62,570 nucleotides of DNA from Melioribacteraceae bacterium (GCA_016342755.1 JAEINS010000026.1:1-62570); one strand, 5' to 3'. Positions 16,400 to 27,381 are shown, counted from the stretch's first letter. A program made the numbers and translations. The notes: generated by a model from the letters alone, not told the origin.

Positions 16400-16424
16400 A
16401 AAAGCTGGAATAAATCCAGCTTTT
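16400..16424 (-). terminator. Intrinsic terminator after purA
   Basis: AAAAGCTGGA and TCCAGCTTTT form a perfect 10-bp stem with a 5-nt loop, directly after the purA stop on the minus strand. The arm itself supplies the T-run. Confidence 0.75.
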
Positions 16425-16427
16425 AAT

Positions 16428-17699
<1,272 letters not shown>

Positions 17700-17747
17700 C
17701 TACCCGACTCCTAAGATTAAAAATTTACCATGCAAATAAAATAAAAA

Positions 17748-17771
17748 ACTCCGAATAATGCTATTCGGAGT
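17748..17771 (-). terminator. Intrinsic terminator after the first STAS gene
   Basis: ACTCCGAATA and TATTCGGAGT make a perfect 10-bp stem with a 4-nt loop. On the minus strand it runs into TTTTTTATTTTATT. It separates the STAS gene from purA. Confidence 0.8.
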
Positions 17772-17802
17772 TGTAAGATTAAAGGGATACTAAAACTTAA
17801 AA

Positions 17803-18141
17803 TTATTTAAAACTTTCAATAGCTTTATCAACAGAATCAAAATGTTCAAATATTGTAATTAATTTTGTAATTACTAACAGACTATTAATTTTATCAGTTG
17901 CATTAGCAAGCTTTAATATACCGCCGCCGTTTTTCATAGAGGTAAAACCACTAATAAGCATTCCTAAACCAGAACTATTCATAAATTTAACAGAAGACAA
18001 ATCAACAACAATATTCTTTTTGTCCTGATCTAAAAGATCGTGTAATAACGAATTAAATTCCTGAGCTTCAGGCCCGCCCATTACATTACCTTTTAATTCG
18101 ATAACAACAGCGCTGTACTTTTCTGCAGTTTTGATTTTCAT
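17803..18141 (-). CDS. STAS-domain anti-sigma factor antagonist (first copy)
   Basis: A 112-aa single-domain STAS protein of the SpoIIAA/RsbV type. The phospho-site region is VDLSSVKFMNSSGLGMLIS, with S56/S57 as the likely phosphorylated serine. In partner switching the unphosphorylated form binds an RsbW-like kinase and frees its target. A TAGGAG ribosome binding site precedes the ATG. It is divergent from the sigma factor/phosphatase operon that starts at 18395, sharing a ~250-bp very AT-rich intergenic region, and is probably part of the same network. It ends at its own terminator. Confidence 0.88.
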   Translation of the reverse strand: MKIKTAEKYSAVVIELKGNVMGGPEAQEFNSLLHDLLDQDKKNIVVDLSSVKFMNSSGLGMLISGFTSMKNGGGILKLANATDKINSLLVITKLITIFEHFDSVDKAIESFK

Positions 18142-18394
18142 AATTTCTCCTAAATTTTATCTATCAATCTGTCAACTATATTTTCTATTATATAAAAGAG
18201 TTTTACGAAATTTCTAATAAGTAATAACACAAAAAGTAAGTTATTCATTATATAAATAAAATGAAAGTATTGAATAAATAAAAATTGCAAAAATAAAAAA
18301 AAATATATTTTTGCTTAATATTTTAACTAATCTTTTCTATTTTTATAAACGGAACAACAAGAAATAAAATTCGTCTAAGAAGGTGTTAAAAAAA

Positions 18395-18976
18395 ATGAGC
18401 GAAATTAATACTCCGAATCCTGGTTTGCAAGATGATGAAGATTTTGTTCTTATTCAGAATTTTAAGGACGGCGATAAAACTGCTTTTAACAAATTAGTTA
18501 CAAAGCATAAAGATAAAGTTCGAAATCTGGTGTTTTTAACACTTGGCGATTCTGATTATGTTGATGATATTTCACAAGATGTTTTCATCAGTATATTTCA
18601 TAAATTAGGCGAGTTTAGATTTGAATCGAAATTTACAACATGGCTTTATAGAATTACTGTTAATAAATGCCGTGATTATTTAAGGAAAAAACGTGTAAGA
18701 AGTATCTTTGTTCCTATGCTGGATTCAGATGAAGGTCCTTCTACAAGAATGCGTTCAGAAAGTATTGATGTTCCAGGTCTTGTTAGAAAAGCAATTGTAC
18801 GCCTGCCCGAGAAATTAAGAATTCCTCTTATTCTAAGGGATATTGACGGATTCAGTTATAAGGAAATTGCTGAAAAGTTAGATTGTGAGGTTGGAACTGT
18901 AAAATCAAGAATTTTTAGAGCGAGAGAAAGTCTAAAATTAATATTAGAACCGTATCAAAAAGAATTACAATCTTAG
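18395..18976 (+). CDS. ECF-type RNA polymerase sigma factor
   Basis: A 193-aa sigma-70 family protein with only regions 2 and 4. Region 2 holds the core-binding and -10 recognition helices (DDISQDVFISIFHKL, TTWLYRITVNKCRDYLRKK). Region 4 ends in a helix-turn-helix (SYKEIAEKLDCEVGTVKSRI). It is RpoE-like. I take the ATG at 18395; an in-frame GTG at 18383 lies inside the AAGGTG ribosome binding site. It is first in a seven-gene run that continues with a membrane protein and the partner-switching genes. No classical zinc-binding anti-sigma gene is next to it, so its control is unclear. Confidence 0.9.
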   Translation: MSEINTPNPGLQDDEDFVLIQNFKDGDKTAFNKLVTKHKDKVRNLVFLTLGDSDYVDDISQDVFISIFHKLGEFRFESKFTTWLYRITVNKCRDYLRKKRVRSIFVPMLDSDEGPSTRMRSESIDVPGLVRKAIVRLPEKLRIPLILRDIDGFSYKEIAEKLDCEVGTVKSRIFRARESLKLILEPYQKELQS

Positions 18977-18996
18977 CAATATCTAATTAAGTTGAT

Positions 18997-20253
18997 ATGA
19001 ATCAATCAAATTCTGATAAAAAGAAACTAGTTTATATTCTAGTTATCACATTTTGCACATTCGTTTTTATGATGTTTTTTAAGTTCTCTGATGATTTTAA
19101 TACTCATCAAATTATTCAGGAATTTAAAGATGGTTATAATACGGGGCGCAGAATAGTGCAGAATTTAAAACCCCTCGAAACTAAAACCGAAATCTCGGAT
19201 GAAGATGCGTTCAACTTTGCGATGTATAAAAATCTGCCTATTGATAAAGAGAATAACAAAATATTACAAGTCGGTAATGACAGATCTGGTGATGAATTTT
19301 TTGAGCTTAAAAAAGCTGATTATAAAGAAACAAATAATTATGAAAAGTTTTTAACTTCAATTAAAGCAAAAGATATTCACCGCAAAGAGATTGATTCCAT
19401 TATACAATTTTATAAACCTCAGTTATATTCCTCTATATTAGTTCAGGAAGGTAATAAAATTGCGGTTAGTCCTAAGCTTCTTCATATAAATGAAGCAATG
19501 CGTACCGATCTTCTTAAATATTCGGCACCAAGTTTTAGGGAAGATGACAGAATTGCAATTCTGGAGCGAACTAAGGTTCTGCCGAGAATAAAAGAAAGAA
19601 TTGAGAACCTGGAAAAGAACTTTATTTTTATAGATAAAGACACGTCATTTAATTTTGAAATTGAACCGGAACCTGATGTTTTATTAACTGAGAAAACAGA
19701 AACCGGGAGTCTAAAAAATACTTCGGTAAAAGCTGTTAGTGAATCCTATGCTGAGGATAATATTAGTGTAAATTTAGAATTGAATGATGCCGGTTTTAAA
19801 ATAAAAATTGATTCGCTGCAGAAAAATTTGTTCAAACTAAATATTAGCGACGAAGAATTTAAAGTTTATATTCCTGATGTGGATAAACAAATTATTGAAC
19901 TTGCTGAATTAGAAGATTCTATTGAAGATGTAAATGAAATTTTCGAAAATTTTATATTCAGGATGGAAAACAAAGATGATTCATCCGGCAATATGTTTTC
20001 AATTAAAATTGGAAAAGATAAAAATAGCGGTGTAAATTTTGAACTAAATGTTTCTAATATAAATAAGCTTGTTGGCAACAGTTTACAAATGATTTCAACT
20101 TATAGCGAAAAAGACTGGGAAAAGTTTGGGGTAAGAATGGATTCTCTTGCGCAGGCTTATGAAAAACATGCTCAGGATTCTGTGAGGTTTGATGTTGAGA
20201 AATTCAAAAAAAAATTGGCTAATAAAAAGAAGAGAAGAGAGAAGTTAGATTAA
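18997..20253 (+). CDS. Unknown single-pass membrane protein in the sigma factor operon
   Basis: A 418-aa protein with a short basic cytoplasmic start (MNQSNSDKKK), one transmembrane helix at about 11-28, and a long charged, largely helical extracytoplasmic part ending in a very basic tail (KKKLANKKKRREKLD). I do not recognise any domain. It begins 20 bases after the sigma factor and ends 1 base before the first phosphatase, so it is surely co-transcribed. The cytoplasmic part is too short for a classical anti-sigma domain. A role as an envelope sensor for the cluster is inference only. Confidence 0.75.
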   Translation: MNQSNSDKKKLVYILVITFCTFVFMMFFKFSDDFNTHQIIQEFKDGYNTGRRIVQNLKPLETKTEISDEDAFNFAMYKNLPIDKENNKILQVGNDRSGDEFFELKKADYKETNNYEKFLTSIKAKDIHRKEIDSIIQFYKPQLYSSILVQEGNKIAVSPKLLHINEAMRTDLLKYSAPSFREDDRIAILERTKVLPRIKERIENLEKNFIFIDKDTSFNFEIEPEPDVLLTEKTETGSLKNTSVKAVSESYAEDNISVNLELNDAGFKIKIDSLQKNLFKLNISDEEFKVYIPDVDKQIIELAELEDSIEDVNEIFENFIFRMENKDDSSGNMFSIKIGKDKNSGVNFELNVSNINKLVGNSLQMISTYSEKDWEKFGVRMDSLAQAYEKHAQDSVRFDVEKFKKKLANKKKRREKLD

Positions 20254-20254
20254 T

Positions 20255-22330
20255 ATGGGATTTTCACTTCTAAATATACCGAGCATAAAAAAACTTGAAA
20301 ACACTATTTTCCTTGCCGTTATATTACTGGTTTTTAAAATACTTTTCCCCGAAAGTGAATTATTTATAGTTTCATTTGTTACAGATTTACTTGTGATTGC
20401 GATTCTTTATTTTGGTTCATTATACGCAAAAGAATTGTTTCCTATAAAAATGACAGGTATAATTTCTGTAATTTTAAATAATGGAATTTTAAATGCGTTA
20501 CTATTTTTTATATTAGCAATTTCGTCTGTTGTAATGCCAAGTAAACCAAGCTTTTCTCAAACAAATTTAATTTATATTTTTATAACTACAATTTTAAACC
20601 TGGCATTTGCTGTTGCTGTCTTATTTATTTTTAATACAAAGCGCGAGTTATTTTTTCTTAAGCAGAAAAAAGATCCAAAATTCTTTTTTAACACAATGCT
20701 TGTTTTTGCATTATTAACGGCGCTTTCAACAAACCTTCATCACAATTTTGAAAGTTTAGAGTTTATGTCTAACGCATTTAGTGTTGTTACAATTATTCTA
20801 ATTATAATAAACTCACTAAAAGTATCATGGATAGCATTCCTTCTAAAAAGACAAAAAATTTCATTGCTCATAATTTCTATTGTTCTCTCTGCAATATTTA
20901 TAACCAATGCTTCATTTTTGATGATGGAATCTGAATTTGTATCGCATATGATAATAAACTTTTCTCCGGCTCTTCATACGTTTTCGTGGCTGCTTATGGT
21001 TTATGGAGCAATTTATTATGCTGTAATATTTTTTACAACTTTATTCCATTTGCCAACTGCTGAAGCATTCGATAGAAAGGCTGAAGAAGTTTCTTCTTTA
21101 ATGGATTTAAGTAAACTTATAACTCAGGTTTTTGATTTTAAAGAGTTGGCTGATACAGTTACTGACTTAACAATAAAAGTATCTAACTCGGACGCGGCAT
21201 GGTTAATAACCGAAAAAGACGGATCGTATGAACTAAGTTCGGTTAAAAATATTGGTTATGTTGAAGCAGAAAAAATATCGGAAGATTTTAGAACAAACAA
21301 TCCTAATGAATTATTAGATATATCGACAGTAAATCTTAACTCATTAAAATTTAGTCTTAAAAATGATGTTGTAACTTCTTCTTATAAAATTTTAGCGGTT
21401 GCTCCCTTAAAAGTCCATAAAAATACAAACGGATTTTTATACGTTGTCAGAACCAGTAATTTAAGATTTGATGAAGATGATAAAAAAGCTATTACGGCTT
21501 TTGCTGATTATGCTGCTGTAGCTTTAGAAAATGCTTTACTGCTCGAAAGATCAATAGAGAAAGAACGTCTTGAAAAAGAATTGGACGTAGCAAGGGAAAT
21601 TCAGAATAAAATATTACCAAGAACTACACCTGAAGTTAACAATCTGGAAATCTCATCTCTGTTTGTTCCGGCATTTGAAGTTGGCGGAGACTATTACGAT
21701 TTTTTCAAATTAAAGAATAACAAAATGGGTTTTGTAATTGCGGATGTTTCCGGTAAAGGAATTCAGGCCGCATTTATAATGGCCGAAGTTAAAGGTATTT
21801 TTGGATCTTTAGCCAGAATAATTGAAAGTCCTAAAGAATTACTGATAAAGGCTAATGAAATATTAATTGAAAGTCTGGCTAAAAATAGTTTTGTAACCGC
21901 TATTTACGGTATTATAGATTTCAATACAAATAAAATGAAGTTTGCAAGAGCAGGGCATATGCCGTTATTATTTTGCAGAGAAGAAACAATAAAACAATAT
22001 ATTCCCCAGGGTTTAGGTCTGGGATTAAACAATGGCTCAACATTTATTAACACTCTTGAAGAAAATGAAATAGATCTTGAAGATGAAGATGTAATAGTTC
22101 TGTATACAGACGGAATTACAGAAGCTAAAAATGCGAGCAACAGAGATTTTGGCGATTCAAGATTTGAAAAGCTGATTTGTGAAAACAGGCAAAACTCAGT
22201 AGATAAAATTACTTCAGAAATAATGAAGGCTGTAAGTTTATTCTCTAAAAATAATAATCAGCACGATGATATAACTTTGGTAGTATTTAAATTGAAAAAT
22301 AATCATAATAATAAATTCGGAGTAAATTAA
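20255..22330 (+). CDS. Membrane-bound PP2C (SpoIIE/RsbU-type) phosphatase with GAF domain
   Basis: A 691-aa protein. About residues 15-270 hold roughly eight hydrophobic helices. A GAF-like domain follows (about 280-430), then a coiled linker (LEKELDVAREIQNKILP), then a PP2C-type serine phosphatase domain. Metal-binding motifs VGGDYYD, ADVSGKG, YTDGITEA and HDDITLVV are all present. It should dephosphorylate a STAS antagonist in response to a membrane or small-molecule signal. Its TAA overlaps the ATG of the STAS gene (TAATG), so translation is coupled. The SpoIIE/RsbU group works in partner switching; the exact signal here is unknown. Confidence 0.88.
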   Translation: MGFSLLNIPSIKKLENTIFLAVILLVFKILFPESELFIVSFVTDLLVIAILYFGSLYAKELFPIKMTGIISVILNNGILNALLFFILAISSVVMPSKPSFSQTNLIYIFITTILNLAFAVAVLFIFNTKRELFFLKQKKDPKFFFNTMLVFALLTALSTNLHHNFESLEFMSNAFSVVTIILIIINSLKVSWIAFLLKRQKISLLIISIVLSAIFITNASFLMMESEFVSHMIINFSPALHTFSWLLMVYGAIYYAVIFFTTLFHLPTAEAFDRKAEEVSSLMDLSKLITQVFDFKELADTVTDLTIKVSNSDAAWLITEKDGSYELSSVKNIGYVEAEKISEDFRTNNPNELLDISTVNLNSLKFSLKNDVVTSSYKILAVAPLKVHKNTNGFLYVVRTSNLRFDEDDKKAITAFADYAAVALENALLLERSIEKERLEKELDVAREIQNKILPRTTPEVNNLEISSLFVPAFEVGGDYYDFFKLKNNKMGFVIADVSGKGIQAAFIMAEVKGIFGSLARIIESPKELLIKANEILIESLAKNSFVTAIYGIIDFNTNKMKFARAGHMPLLFCREETIKQYIPQGLGLGLNNGSTFINTLEENEIDLEDEDVIVLYTDGITEAKNASNRDFGDSRFEKLICENRQNSVDKITSEIMKAVSLFSKNNNQHDDITLVVFKLKNNHNNKFGVN

Positions 22331-22689
22331 TGACAGATTTCAATGTTTCGGTTCGTGAAATTGGATCTGTAAATGTTATCGATTTAAAAGGCTATCTGGA
22401 TGCGCATACAGCACCGGAACTTGAAAACGCTTTCGATAAATTGATAAAGGAAAATCGCTACAGTATTGTAGTTAATTTTACAGATTTGGCTTATATAAGC
22501 AGTGCGGGTCTTGGTGTTTTTATGGCGTTTGTTGAAACCATGAGGGAAAACGAAGGTGATATTAAGTTTTCGAATATGACAGAAAATGTTTTTAATATTT
22601 TCGATCTGCTTGGATTTCCAATGCTGTACGAATTTTTTAAAGAAGAAACTGAAGCTATCCAAAAGTATAATGAAAAGGTAAAATCTTGA
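22330..22689 (+). CDS. STAS-domain anti-sigma factor antagonist (second copy)
   Basis: A 119-aa RsbV/SpoIIAA-like protein. The phospho-site segment is LAYISSAGLGVFM, with S57/S58 as the likely acceptor. It is more acidic and slightly longer at the C-terminus than the copy at 17803-18141. Its start overlaps the phosphatase stop by one base and its stop overlaps the kinase start (TTGA), so phosphatase, STAS and kinase are translated as a unit. By family logic, phosphorylated STAS is inactive and the phosphatase reactivates it. Confidence 0.9.
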   Translation: MTDFNVSVREIGSVNVIDLKGYLDAHTAPELENAFDKLIKENRYSIVVNFTDLAYISSAGLGVFMAFVETMRENEGDIKFSNMTENVFNIFDLLGFPMLYEFFKEETEAIQKYNEKVKS

Positions 22690-23123
22690 ATGCGAAAAGT
22701 AAAAAACTAAGTAGAAAAATTGTTGTAAACAGTTCTACTGAAAACCTTTCGCATGTAAGAGATTTTATTAGAGATGCTGCGGAGGAATGCGGCTTTTCTA
22801 AAGAAACAAGTGGTAAAATAATTCTTGCTGTTGATGAAGCCTGTACAAACGTGATTAAACACGCCTACAAGTATTCTGATGAGGGTAATATTACTGTTGA
22901 AGTTAAGTTCTCAAATTCCAAATTTTCAATTAGTATTACCGATAGCGGCACCCATTTTGACCCGAATAAAATTCCTGAACCTAATCTTAAAAAATATTAT
23001 GACGAAAAAAAGGTTGGCGGATTAGGAATGTTTCTTATGAAAAAGCTGATGGACGAAGTTGTTTATAATAATTTAAGTAACGATAGAAACCAGGTGGTTT
23101 TATCAAAATATATGGAAGACTAA
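22686..23123 (+). CDS. RsbW-like serine kinase / anti-sigma factor
   Basis: A 145-aa GHKL-type ATPase domain standing alone, as in RsbW and SpoIIAB. N box: DEACTNVIKHAYKYS. G1 box: DSGTHFDP. G2 box: KVGGLGMFLMKKLMDE. The start is a TTG overlapping the previous stop as TTGA, with an AAAAGGT ribosome binding site; no in-frame ATG lies near the N-terminus. It should phosphorylate the STAS protein beside it and sequester a target when the STAS protein is phosphorylated. The target could be the ECF factor at 18395, another sigma factor or a non-sigma protein. I cannot tell which. Confidence 0.87.
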   Translation: MNAKSKKLSRKIVVNSSTENLSHVRDFIRDAAEECGFSKETSGKIILAVDEACTNVIKHAYKYSDEGNITVEVKFSNSKFSISITDSGTHFDPNKIPEPNLKKYYDEKKVGGLGMFLMKKLMDEVVYNNLSNDRNQVVLSKYMED

Positions 23124-23132
23124 ACTAGATAA

Positions 23133-24812
23133 ATGAAATTATCGGGAAATAATACTGCATTACGAAATTTTTCTGCTCTGGTTGATTTCAGTAATTTAAT
23201 AAACTCCAGTCTAGATCTGGATTTTGCACTGAACAATTTAATGCTTACCTGTTTTGGAAAATTTCATACAACCAAAGGTATTGTATGCCTTGTTGATGAA
23301 AACGGTTTGTTGCAGCATAAAATTTCCAAAGGTTATTTAGGCGAAATTGCTGAAAAAATCCCAGCTATTAATGCCTCCGAAATTGATACATGCGAAGTTC
23401 TAAAAAAATTCAAAGAAGAAAATAATATACCAATCTGTAAAAAACTTATTTCAACATCCGGTATTGTAGGAGTAATTTTCTTAGGCGAAAAAATAACAAA
23501 ACTGCCTTATGAAAAAGAAGATCATGAGTTTTTAACAACCATCATTAATATTGCTTCTTCAGCAATTGAAAATTCCCAGATTGTTGCAAAACTTAAAACA
23601 GCTAATAGAAATCTTGATGGAAAAGTAAATCAGTTAAGTTCTCTTTTTGATCTCAGTAAAGAGTTCAGCGGAATTCTTGAAGAGAATATGATTTCTAAAA
23701 TGGTTGTGTTTTCTGTTATAGGACAGATGATGGTATCGAAATATGCAGTTTTAACCTGCTATGATGATGAAATTAGTATCCTGGATTCTAAAATTAATAA
23801 TGATGATCTGACAAAGGCTTTAAGCGGCTGCGGATTAAAAAACATTAGCAGTACATTGACTAAAACGGAGATCGAAAAAAATAATAAAGAGATTTTTGAT
23901 TTAGGAATTGAGTTAATAATTCCGATGCAGATTAAAGGCGAGAACAAAGGATTAATACTTCTTGGAAAGAGAATAAGTGGTGCTGAATATTCTAACTCAG
24001 ATATAGAGTATATTTCATCAGTTGGAAGCCTGGCAATTATTTCAATTGAGAATGCAAAGCTATTTAAAGAGCGGCTGGAAAAAGAGAAGATTGAAAAAGA
24101 TCTTGAACTGGCAAAGAATATCCAGAAAAATTTACTTCCCAAAAAATTCCCCAAGTTAAATAGCTTTGAAATATCGGCGTTTAACGAAACTGCCCGTCAG
24201 GTTGGCGGTGATTATTATGATGTAGTAAAACTTGACAAAAACAGAACTCTTTTTGCGATTGGCGATGTTTCGGGCAAAGGTGTGCAGGCTGCTTTAATAA
24301 TGGCAAATGTACAGGCTTTCTTAAAATCAATTTGCAAACAGAATTTACCATTAGATAAATCTACAGATTTAATAAATGATCTTGTTTCTGAAAATACATC
24401 CGGCGGAGGATTTATAACATTCTTCTGGGGAATATTAAATGATGAAACTAAAGAATTAACCTATGTAAACGCGGGACATAATCCGCCATTGTTAATTAGA
24501 CATGGTGAGATTACCAAGTTAAAAAAAGGCGGAATGATTTTAGGTGTTATGGAAACTTTGGTTCCCTATGAGGCGGAAATTATTCAACTTGAAAAAGATG
24601 ATGTAATAGTTTTATTTACCGATGGAATTACGGAAGCTATGGATACCGAAATGGTTGAATTTAGCGATGAACGTTTGGAGGAAATTTCTCTAAAATATGC
24701 ATCACTCCCGGCATATGAACTAACATCTAAAATTATGGAAGATGTAAAAGTATTTACTTCCGGAGCGGAACAATCTGATGATATAACGAGTCTTATTGTC
24801 AAAGTTAAATAG
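23133..24812 (+). CDS. Cytosolic PP2C phosphatase with two GAF-like domains
   Basis: A 559-aa soluble protein with no membrane segment. Two GAF-like sensor domains (about 10-155 and 165-310) lead to a coiled linker (KIEKDLELAKNIQKNLLP) and a PP2C/SpoIIE phosphatase domain. The metal motifs VGGDYYD, GDVSGKG, FTDGITEA and SDDITSLIV are intact. It is the cytosolic counterpart of its two membrane-bound neighbours and probably acts on the same STAS protein. It starts 9 bases after the kinase gene. Confidence 0.88.
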   Translation: MKLSGNNTALRNFSALVDFSNLINSSLDLDFALNNLMLTCFGKFHTTKGIVCLVDENGLLQHKISKGYLGEIAEKIPAINASEIDTCEVLKKFKEENNIPICKKLISTSGIVGVIFLGEKITKLPYEKEDHEFLTTIINIASSAIENSQIVAKLKTANRNLDGKVNQLSSLFDLSKEFSGILEENMISKMVVFSVIGQMMVSKYAVLTCYDDEISILDSKINNDDLTKALSGCGLKNISSTLTKTEIEKNNKEIFDLGIELIIPMQIKGENKGLILLGKRISGAEYSNSDIEYISSVGSLAIISIENAKLFKERLEKEKIEKDLELAKNIQKNLLPKKFPKLNSFEISAFNETARQVGGDYYDVVKLDKNRTLFAIGDVSGKGVQAALIMANVQAFLKSICKQNLPLDKSTDLINDLVSENTSGGGFITFFWGILNDETKELTYVNAGHNPPLLIRHGEITKLKKGGMILGVMETLVPYEAEIIQLEKDDVIVLFTDGITEAMDTEMVEFSDERLEEISLKYASLPAYELTSKIMEDVKVFTSGAEQSDDITSLIVKVK

Positions 24813-24825
24813 AATAGTCGGGTTT

Positions 24826-27381
24826 ATGACATTATTAAAGAACATATTTTATAAAAATCATAAAAAAATAATTATTGCTGCTGCTGTTATTTTTTCAGTA
24901 ATAAGTTTTATAAATCTTCATTATATAATTAATGTTGTTCCAACCTCTAATGATGAATGTATTTGGACTCCAAAAAAAATAGGTCAGGATAGTGTTGCCT
25001 TATACTTTAATTTTGTAAAGTTTGAAGGTGTTTCCTGGGATGCGGGTATACGTGATGGCGACAGGCTTGTTTCTATAAACAATATTACCGCAACAGACCA
25101 ATATGTTGCAAGCCTTACATTAAATGCTATTGAAGAAGGGCATTATGCAAAATATGTTTATGAGCGTGACGGGGAAATATATAAAACAAAGGTTTATGTT
25201 AAAAAGTTAATTGATTTTAATTCTCTGGGATTTAGTTTAATGTCAATTATCTGGCTTTTTGTAGCTTTTTTTGTTTCAATGGCAAAAGTTGACGGTTATC
25301 CTCAGAGGTTGTTTTTTAGAGTGGCTTTATTTCTAACTGTCTTTTCTTTCTCCGGAGGATTTTTAGCCGGTACAATTGGGCAAAATCCTATAAAATCAGT
25401 TTTATTATTATCCAATATAATTGGTACAATCTGGATTATTGCCGTAAGTTATTTGCCATTTTTAATTGTGCATTTCTTTCTAATTTTCCCCGATGAATTA
25501 AAAATCATTAAGTATAAATGGACAAAATTCGGACTCTATTTATTTCCAATAATGTTAATTGTTGTTTCAGGAATAGTTGGATATTCAGCTGAGGATCAGT
25601 CCTCTGCAGTTAGCAAAATGATTGGAAGTAATTTTTTAATTGTGTTATGTTCTTTTATTATCGGACTTATTTCACTCTTTATTAATTACATGAAAATAAA
25701 GGATAAAAAACAGAGAGTTCCAATATTTATAATTTTAAATTCGTTGGCGTTTGGTATTCTGGCTGTTGTTTATAGTTTGTTTTTTGCAGAGCGTTTTGCC
25801 GGAGATGTTGTTTATAATTCCCCCGAATACTTTATGCCAATTGTGCTGATAATAATTATTCCGCTTTCATTTGGATATTCAATATTCAGATATTCATTGC
25901 TTGATGTAAGCGATGTTATTAAAAAAACAATTATCTACGGATTTGGAACCGTTGTCCTGGGAATTTTATACTTTTTGCTGGTTTATGTATTAGGGCAAAG
26001 TGCAAGCTCTGTTTTTGAAACTGATTATCAGGGATTTATTGCCGCTGTTTTCTTTATAATTTTCGCACTCGGATTTCAATCATCTAAAGATAAACTACAA
26101 GAGATATTAACAAGAAAATTTTATCCTGAACAATTTGCTTTTCAGGAAATTCTCTTAAAGTTCAGTAAAGATGTATCTAGTTTTATTGGGTTAGATAATA
26201 TTTTAAATTTTGTTTATACAACATTTGTAGAAGAGTTAAATCTTACAAAGTTTGGTATTATTACAGCTCAGAATGTTGATAATATATTTGTATTAAAAAA
26301 ATCGATTGGTATAGAAGATAAAAACCTGAGTTTAATTGTTGATGAAGAAAAAGTAATAGAACATATAAATGAAAAGAAAAAGTTAGGTTTATCAACCGCA
26401 ATTGAGAGAGAAGATTGCAAAAAACTTTTTGGCGTGCAGTGTAACTATTTTATTGATGAAGATATTTATATAATTATTCCAATGGTTACAAAGTCAAAAT
26501 TATTAGGTTTGTTAGTTTTCGGATTAAAATATTCCGGTACTCAATTTGCCGGTAAAGATCTGGAACTTTTAATTGCAGCTTCAAACCAGATAACCGTTTC
26601 TATAGAAAATGCCCGTTTGTATGAATCGGAAACCGAACAATTGAAATATAGACGTGATCTTGAAAATGCAAAACTGATACAGGAAAGTTTATTGCCGAGA
26701 GAAATTCCTAACCTGAAGGGACTTGATATCTCTGGTAAAATGATTCCGGCAATGCAGGTTGGTGGCGATTATTTTGATTTGATAAAAGTTTCTGAGTCAA
26801 AAATATTTGTAATAATTGGTGATGTTTCAGGCAAAGGTTTAGCCGCTTCTTTTTACATGACAAAACTTCAGACTATGATGAGATTGTTCTGTACAGCCGA
26901 TAGATCACCCAAAGATGTTCTAATTGATATTAACAGAGAAATTTACGGAAGCATAGAGCGTAACTGGTTTATCACTATATCTGTCGGACTTTTTGATCTT
27001 GAAACTAACTCTCTTAAATTCTGTCGTGCCGGTCATACTCCGTTATTGATCTCGAGAAACGGCAGTATAAGTTCTATCCAGAGTAAAGGTTTAGGAGTTG
27101 GTTTAGAGAGCGGAATTATTTTCGATTCTACTTTAGAAGAAATTACAATTCCTCTTACAGAAGGACAAAAATTTGTTTTTTTCTCAGATGGTATTAACGA
27201 GCAGATGGATGAAGGAAATCAGTTGTTCGGGATGAAACGTTTTGAAAAAGTACTTTCAGAAAATTCGAAAATGGATGCTGAAAATACACTTAAATCTGTT
27301 TTAAGTAATCTTAATGATTACAGAAATAAAACTATCCAAAATGATGATATAACTCTTGTATTAGTAAAGATTAAAGGCTGA
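24826..27381 (+). CDS. Membrane PP2C phosphatase with PDZ-like and GAF domains
   Basis: An 851-aa protein. One N-terminal transmembrane helix is followed by a PDZ-like extracytoplasmic segment (VSWDAGIRDGDRLVSINN), then about seven transmembrane helices, a GAF-like domain (about 440-610), a coiled linker (LENAKLIQESLLPREIP) and a PP2C phosphatase domain (VGGDYFD, GDVSGKG, FSDGINEQ, NDDITLVLV). I prefer the ATG at 24826. A TTG at 24796 would overlap the previous gene by 17 bp. It is last in the cluster. The PDZ-like part suggests sensing of peptide ends or envelope proteins, but this is inference. Confidence 0.85.
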   Translation: MTLLKNIFYKNHKKIIIAAAVIFSVISFINLHYIINVVPTSNDECIWTPKKIGQDSVALYFNFVKFEGVSWDAGIRDGDRLVSINNITATDQYVASLTLNAIEEGHYAKYVYERDGEIYKTKVYVKKLIDFNSLGFSLMSIIWLFVAFFVSMAKVDGYPQRLFFRVALFLTVFSFSGGFLAGTIGQNPIKSVLLLSNIIGTIWIIAVSYLPFLIVHFFLIFPDELKIIKYKWTKFGLYLFPIMLIVVSGIVGYSAEDQSSAVSKMIGSNFLIVLCSFIIGLISLFINYMKIKDKKQRVPIFIILNSLAFGILAVVYSLFFAERFAGDVVYNSPEYFMPIVLIIIIPLSFGYSIFRYSLLDVSDVIKKTIIYGFGTVVLGILYFLLVYVLGQSASSVFETDYQGFIAAVFFIIFALGFQSSKDKLQEILTRKFYPEQFAFQEILLKFSKDVSSFIGLDNILNFVYTTFVEELNLTKFGIITAQNVDNIFVLKKSIGIEDKNLSLIVDEEKVIEHINEKKKLGLSTAIEREDCKKLFGVQCNYFIDEDIYIIIPMVTKSKLLGLLVFGLKYSGTQFAGKDLELLIAASNQITVSIENARLYESETEQLKYRRDLENAKLIQESLLPREIPNLKGLDISGKMIPAMQVGGDYFDLIKVSESKIFVIIGDVSGKGLAASFYMTKLQTMMRLFCTADRSPKDVLIDINREIYGSIERNWFITISVGLFDLETNSLKFCRAGHTPLLISRNGSISSIQSKGLGVGLESGIIFDSTLEEITIPLTEGQKFVFFSDGINEQMDEGNQLFGMKRFEKVLSENSKMDAENTLKSVLSNLNDYRNKTIQNDDITLVLVKIKG

